Of a stretch of 8,878 nt of DNA, positions 6,617 through 8,878 are shown in pieces. Position numbers and translations under genes: made by a program. A model generated the notes under the pieces. It did no database searches. It had not been told where the DNA came from and saw only the letters and a list, made by a program, of their open reading frames with translations. The stretch lies in the NCBI GenBank assembly GCA_900548075.1, contig URJD01000068.1, positions 1 to 8,878 of the forward strand, in the 5' to 3' direction. This DNA is from an uncultured Collinsella sp. GTDB lineage: Bacteria; Actinomycetota; Coriobacteriia; Coriobacteriales; Coriobacteriaceae. How positions within the stretch are numbered: the stretch's first letter is position 1; every line of letters begins with the position of its first letter.

Positions 6617-7318
6617 ATGATCGAGATGAATGCTGTTGCCGCCGGCACCGAGCTCGACGCGGCACGTGACGCGGGCCGCGAGGGCGTGTCCGCGGGCTGG
6701 TGCGCATGGAGCGCGGGCAACGCTTCGCTGGCGTTTTCGCTGGTCGTGCGTCCGGATGTGAATATGCACGCCTTCCATGGCCTGCCGTTTGTGGCCGCGA
6801 TGGGCATGATGGACGCGCTCGTGGGAACGGCTGCGGCACCGGGGCTGGGCCTTGCCGGCAGGGTAGGTATTCGGTGGCCGAGCGACATTGTGTGCGGCGC
6901 GCCCGCGTTTGAGACGTCGTTCGCGCGCGTCGCCGTCAACGGTGGTGCCGGTGCTGCGGGCATGTTCGGTGCCGTGACGGTGGATATTGAGCGTTCGGCG
7001 CTGAGCGAGCTTGGTGTGGACGTGGCTGACGAAGCGCTGGTCGAGACGCTGGCCGCCGCCGTGCTGGCCCGCGTGGACGCCTGGGCGGTTGTTGCCAACA
7101 CGCCGCAAGGCGCCGCAGGGCCGCTGGCTCCCGTGCTGGGCGAGTACTTCGACATGGTGCCGCTGCTGGGCCGCCAAGTTGCGGCGGTGTCGCCCAACGG
7201 TTTGCCGCTTGCGGTCGGTGTGTTTGCGGGCCTGGACATCTGGGGCCGAGCGACCATCAAGACCGATGCCGGCGAGCAGGAGTTTCCGCCCGAGGCTGTA
7301 CGAATTCGCGGACTGTAG
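6617..7318 (+). CDS. Divergent biotin-protein-ligase-like protein, probably lacking ligase active site
   Basis: A 233-residue protein resembling biotin-[acetyl-CoA-carboxylase] ligase (BirA/BPL) in layout. WSAGNASLAFSLVVRP (31-46) matches the BPL strand after the biotin loop. RVGIRWPSDIVCG (82-94) matches the KWPND region. The last 60 residues (LGRQVA...GVFAGLDIWGRATI...EAVRIRGL) match the small SH3-like C-terminal domain. Key residues are missing. The GRGRxGR biotin/AMP loop is replaced by GREGVSAGW, the KWPND lysine is Arg86, the GxKxxGIL lysine motif is not recognisable, and the N-terminal STN region is absent. It may be a pseudoenzyme, a biotin sensor or a relative with another substrate. 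ATG 6617 follows the FolP-FolK stop with no gap, so it is probably coupled. It faces coaX, and birA-coaX neighbourhoods are common in bacteria. Fold assignment is moderately sure; function is not known. Confidence 0.7.
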   Translation: MIEMNAVAAGTELDAARDAGREGVSAGWCAWSAGNASLAFSLVVRPDVNMHAFHGLPFVAAMGMMDALVGTAAAPGLGLAGRVGIRWPSDIVCGAPAFETSFARVAVNGGAGAAGMFGAVTVDIERSALSELGVDVADEALVETLAAAVLARVDAWAVVANTPQGAAGPLAPVLGEYFDMVPLLGRQVAAVSPNGLPLAVGVFAGLDIWGRATIKTDAGEQEFPPEAVRIRGL

Positions 7319-7346
7319 CGTCTCGGCTTCGCCAGAGCCTACGCTA
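7316..7346. repeat. Hairpin joining both stop codons of two convergent genes
   Basis: TAGCGT (7316-7321) pairs with ACGCTA (7341-7346). Inside it CTC (7322-7324) pairs with GAG (7335-7337) and GGC (7325-7327) with GCC (7331-7333), around a TTC loop, with small bulges. The outer arms contain the TAG stops of the ligase-like gene and of coaX. There is no T tract, so any role as a two-way terminator is inferred from position alone. Confidence 0.5.
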
Positions 7347-8112
7347 ACTCCTGCATGCGGCGGTAGATTTCGCAGATACCCTTGATGGTGAGCTGTCCGT
7401 CGACCACGTCGAAGGCATCGGTCGAATCGGCGACGATGCCGGCGAGACCGCCCGTGGCGATAACGGTGGCATCCTCGCGGCCCAGCTCGCGCTTCATGCG
7501 CGCGACCAGGCCCTCGGCCATGGCGGCGGCGCCCGTCACGGCGCCGACCTTGATGCACTCCTCGGTATCGCGGCCGATGGCGTGCTCGGGCGCCTCGAGC
7601 GGAACGCTGGCGAGCTTGGCGGCTCGGGCGGCGAGCGCGTCCATCGAAATGCGGATGCCCGGCGCAATCGCTCCGCCAATGTAATAACCGTCCTCATCGA
7701 TGACGTCGATATTGGTCGCGGTGCCAAAGTCCACCACGATTGCCGGCGCGCCGTAGAAAGTTTCGGCCGCAACGGCGTTAGCGACGCGATCGGCGCCTAC
7801 GGCCTGGGGACGCGCCGCGCGCAGCTTGGTCACCGCGGCCGTCTGCGGTCCGATGACGATGGCGTCTGCGGCAATGCGGTCGGCCACGGCGTGCCATTCG
7901 CGCGAGAGCTGCGGCACCACGCCTGCAAAGGCGATCGCGTCGACCGCGTCGAGCGAAAGGCCGTACATCTTGAAGAAACCCATCAGGCGCACATGGATCT
8001 CGTCGGCGGTATAGGAGCGGTCGGTGGGCATGCGCCACGACTGCACCAACTCGTCTCCGTCAAACAGGCCCATGGCCGTCTGCGTGTTTCCCATATCGAT
8101 AGCGAGCAGCAT
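7339..8112 (-). CDS. coaX: Type III pantothenate kinase
   Basis: A 257-residue kinase of the ASKHA fold that phosphorylates pantothenate, the first step of coenzyme A synthesis, in the cytoplasm. Type III enzymes typically need a monovalent cation and are not inhibited by CoA. Visible motifs are the phosphate-binding DMGNT (6-10), AGVVP (63-67), GADRVAN (106-112) with the putative catalytic Asp108, DFGTATNID (128-136) and GGAIAPGI (146-153), plus a late TGG loop. The usual TATT reads TATN here. I chose ATG 8112 because it opens the conserved MLLAIDMGNT and has GGGAG 5 nt upstream. An ATG at 8133 would add seven residues without a ribosome-binding site. The open frame continues to 8646 but would cross the tRNA. 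The gene is convergent with the biotin-ligase-like gene with a 20-nt gap. Length is typical. Confidence 0.96.
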   Translation of the reverse strand: MLLAIDMGNTQTAMGLFDGDELVQSWRMPTDRSYTADEIHVRLMGFFKMYGLSLDAVDAIAFAGVVPQLSREWHAVADRIAADAIVIGPQTAAVTKLRAARPQAVGADRVANAVAAETFYGAPAIVVDFGTATNIDVIDEDGYYIGGAIAPGIRISMDALAARAAKLASVPLEAPEHAIGRDTEECIKVGAVTGAAAMAEGLVARMKRELGREDATVIATGGLAGIVADSTDAFDVVDGQLTIKGICEIYRRMQELA

Positions 8113-8117
8113 GTCTA

Positions 8118-8122
8118 CTCCC
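8118..8122 (-). promoter_or_regulatory. Shine-Dalgarno that decides the coaX start
   Basis: On the minus strand GGGAG precedes ATG 8112 by 5 nt, whereas the alternative ATG at 8133 has only a pyrimidine-rich upstream sequence. Confidence 0.65.
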
Positions 8123-8150
8123 GGTGTTGGCATAAAAGGACGCGCACCAT

Positions 8151-8156
8151 TGTATA
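8151..8156 (-). promoter_or_regulatory. Candidate -10 box for coaX
   Basis: The minus strand reads TATACA, followed by ATGG, about 38 nt before the coaX ATG. No good -35 exists at 16-18 nt; that place is occupied by a GC-rich 6-bp hairpin (8158-8173, loop CCGA). Weak support. Confidence 0.35.
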
Positions 8157-8248
8157 CGCGCCGCCGACGGCGCTCGGCTGCGATTCGTTTACGGTGATAG
8201 GGGCTGAGGGGTTTAAATATGAAGGAATTATGCTCTACGAGATTTTCC

Positions 8249-8277
8249 TTGCCGTTTACCGAACTCCCGCGTAATAT
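8249..8277 (+). promoter_or_regulatory. Promoter of the initiator tRNA gene
   Basis: TTGCCG (8249-8254), a 17-nt spacer and TAATAT (8272-8277) form a good housekeeping-sigma promoter. The predicted start is near 8284, leaving a leader of about 25 nt before the tRNA. Confidence 0.75.
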
Positions 8278-8308
8278 TCTTTCTTGCGCACATGAGGCGC
8301 CCAGACAT

Positions 8309-8385
8309 TGCGGGGTGGAGCAGTCTGGTAGCTCGCCGGGCTCATAACCCGGAGGTCGTAGGTTCAAATCCTGCCCCCGCGACCA
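8309..8385 (+). tRNA. Initiator tRNA-fMet (CAU anticodon)
   Basis: This 77-nt gene folds as a full cloverleaf: acceptor arm TGCGGGG/CCCCGCG, D-stem GAGC/GCTC, anticodon stem CCGGG/CCCGG around CTCATAA, T-arm GTAGG-TTCAAAT-CCTGC, and encoded ACCA at the 3' end. The three G:C pairs in the anticodon stem (GGG/CCC) and the A11:U24 pair in the D-stem mark it as the initiator that carries formyl-methionine to the ribosomal P site. The first position is U1 against G72, a weak wobble pair where E. coli has the C1/A72 mismatch. A promoter lies upstream and an intrinsic terminator 10 nt downstream, so it is a single-gene transcript. Confidence 0.97.
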
Positions 8386-8394
8386 AGAACTTGC

Positions 8395-8424
8395 AGCTCG
8401 TCGGCCTAGCCGGCGAGCTTTTTT
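8395..8424 (+). terminator. Intrinsic terminator of the initiator tRNA
   Basis: AGCTCGTCGGC (8395-8405) pairs with GCCGGCGAGCT (8409-8419) as an 11-bp stem with one T-G wobble and a CTA loop. A run of six T residues (8419-8424) follows. It is a textbook rho-independent terminator. Confidence 0.92.
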
Positions 8425-8473
8425 GTTATTTCGGGACCGTGTTTTCGGTCCAATTCTCGGCCTCTCAAACAAA

Positions 8474-8530
8474 ATCTCGATCTGTAACAGTAAGACCCGG
8501 TTTTGCCGCGTAACTGTTACAGATTGAGAT
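8474..8530. repeat. Second large intergenic inverted repeat, 18-bp arms
   Basis: ATCTCGATCTGTAACAGT (8474-8491) is the reverse complement of 8513-8530 except for one base, which would be a G-U wobble in one RNA orientation. The 21-nt centre itself can pair CGG (8498-8500) with CCG (8506-8508). It lies about 50 nt after the tRNA terminator and about 65 nt before a promoter-like sequence, with no T tract. Its shape matches the palindrome at 2949-3011 but its sequence does not. Confidence 0.85.
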
Positions 8531-8594
8531 AAACCGACGGGCCGCCCCGCCCATCCCCATCCACCTGCCGCTACCTGCTGTCCGCCGATTTCCG

Positions 8595-8624
8595 TTGCGC
8601 TGTTGTATTCCCATGCCATATCCT
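8595..8624 (+). promoter_or_regulatory. Candidate promoter of the flavin oxidoreductase gene
   Basis: TTGCGC (8595-8600), an 18-nt spacer and TATCCT (8619-8624) resemble a housekeeping promoter. Transcription would start near 8631, giving a leader of about 46 nt with a small GCGGC/GCCGC hairpin (8637-8652) before the ribosome-binding site. Confidence 0.5.
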
Positions 8625-8663
8625 CTAGAGAACTACGCGGCATCATCGCCGCCGCGCCTACAA

Positions 8664-8670
8664 GAGAGGA
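8664..8670 (+). promoter_or_regulatory. Shine-Dalgarno of the flavin oxidoreductase gene
   Basis: GAGAGGA ends 6 nt before ATG 8677. An in-frame ATG at 8671 directly abuts it and is too close to be used well. Confidence 0.7.
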
Positions 8671-8676
8671 ATGTTC

Positions 8677-8878
8677 ATGACCGCACCTGCATCCAAGCTG
8701 CTCCAGCCAATTACGGTTGGCCCCCTTGAGCTCAAGAACCGTATTATGTTCCCGCCGCTGACCACCGGCTACGAGGAGCGCGACGGTTCCATTGGCGAGC
8801 GCAGCCTGGCTTTTTACGAGCGCCTGGCCCGTGGCGGCGTGAGCTACATCGTCATCGGCGACGTCGCTCCCGTCATGA
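8677..8878 (+). CDS. NADH:flavin oxidoreductase, old yellow enzyme family (3' truncated by window edge)
   Basis: The first 67 residues of an FMN-dependent TIM-barrel oxidoreductase. The opening LLQPITVGPLELKNRIMFPP (8-27) is the characteristic first strand and FMN-proximal loop of the old yellow enzyme / 2,4-dienoyl-CoA reductase group. It is followed by TTGYEERDGSIGERSLAFYE (29-48) and the strand ARGGVSYIVIGDVAP (51-65). Relatives reduce activated double bonds, including enoates, dienoyl-CoA and in some gut bacteria bile-acid intermediates. The substrate cannot be told from this fragment, and whether the long form with a C-terminal iron-sulfur and NAD(P)-binding domain is present lies outside the window. 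The final bases TGA are out of frame, so the gene continues. Confidence 0.93.
   Translation, partial: MTAPASKLLQPITVGPLELKNRIMFPPLTTGYEERDGSIGERSLAFYERLARGGVSYIVIGDVAPVM

Noticed and set aside
5909..7558. 549-codon minus-strand open frame opposite folP-folK and the ligase-like gene
   Set aside because: Arg/His-rich product with no domain signals, no ribosome-binding site and overlap with three well-supported genes.
8230..8274. 14-codon ORF with an AAGGA site ahead of the tRNA
   Set aside because: It overlaps the tRNA promoter, has no stop-proximal or conservation signal, and is short enough to be chance.
8113..8646. N-terminal extension of coaX to base 8646
   Set aside because: It would read through the initiator tRNA and its terminator on the opposite strand. 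The conserved CoaX start MLLAIDMGNT with its own Shine-Dalgarno is at 8112.
1..8878. CRISPR array, insertion sequence or prophage genes
   Set aside because: No regularly spaced direct repeats, transposase, integrase or phage motifs were seen on either strand.

Overview
The window is a GC-rich bacterial chromosome segment. I infer Coriobacteriia, probably Collinsella or a close relative. The grounds are the GC-rich codon use, the fused two-domain ECF ATPase, the DHPS-HPPK fusion and the Coriobacteria-like old-yellow-enzyme fragment at the right edge. No rRNA or marker gene is present to prove this. I see no phage, insertion sequence, transposase or CRISPR array.

Layout, left to right. (1) 1-2924, plus strand: the end of an ECF-type vitamin or metal transporter operon. 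It holds the 3' part of the membrane coupling protein EcfT, a fused double-ATPase EcfA, and an S (substrate-binding) component. The junctions are a one-base stop/start overlap and a 4-nt gap. (2) 2925-3072: a convergent gap with two hairpins, one having perfect 17-bp arms. (3) 3073-3891, minus strand: an exonuclease III-family AP endonuclease. (4) 4027-4779, plus strand: a zinc-containing Sir2 NAD-dependent deacylase. (5) 4874-7318, plus strand: a dihydropteroate synthase-HPPK fusion (FolP-FolK order). A roughly 145-residue Ala/Glu/Pro-rich segment interrupts its DHPS barrel. It is immediately followed by a degenerate biotin-protein-ligase-like gene. (6) 7339-8112, minus strand: type III pantothenate kinase CoaX, convergent with the ligase-like gene. 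(7) 8249-8424: initiator tRNA-Met with a good promoter and an intrinsic terminator. (8) 8474-8530: a second large inverted repeat with 18-bp arms. (9) 8677 to the end: the start of an NADH:flavin oxidoreductase of the old yellow enzyme family.

Much of the window concerns cofactors: vitamin import (ECF), folate (FolP-FolK), a biotin-ligase-like protein, CoA (CoaX) and NAD use (Sir2). The two most unusual features are the disordered insert inside the DHPS catalytic domain and the ligase-like protein that has lost the biotin-binding loop and the expected lysines. The long intergenic palindromes look like members of dispersed repeat families, but that needs a genome-wide search.
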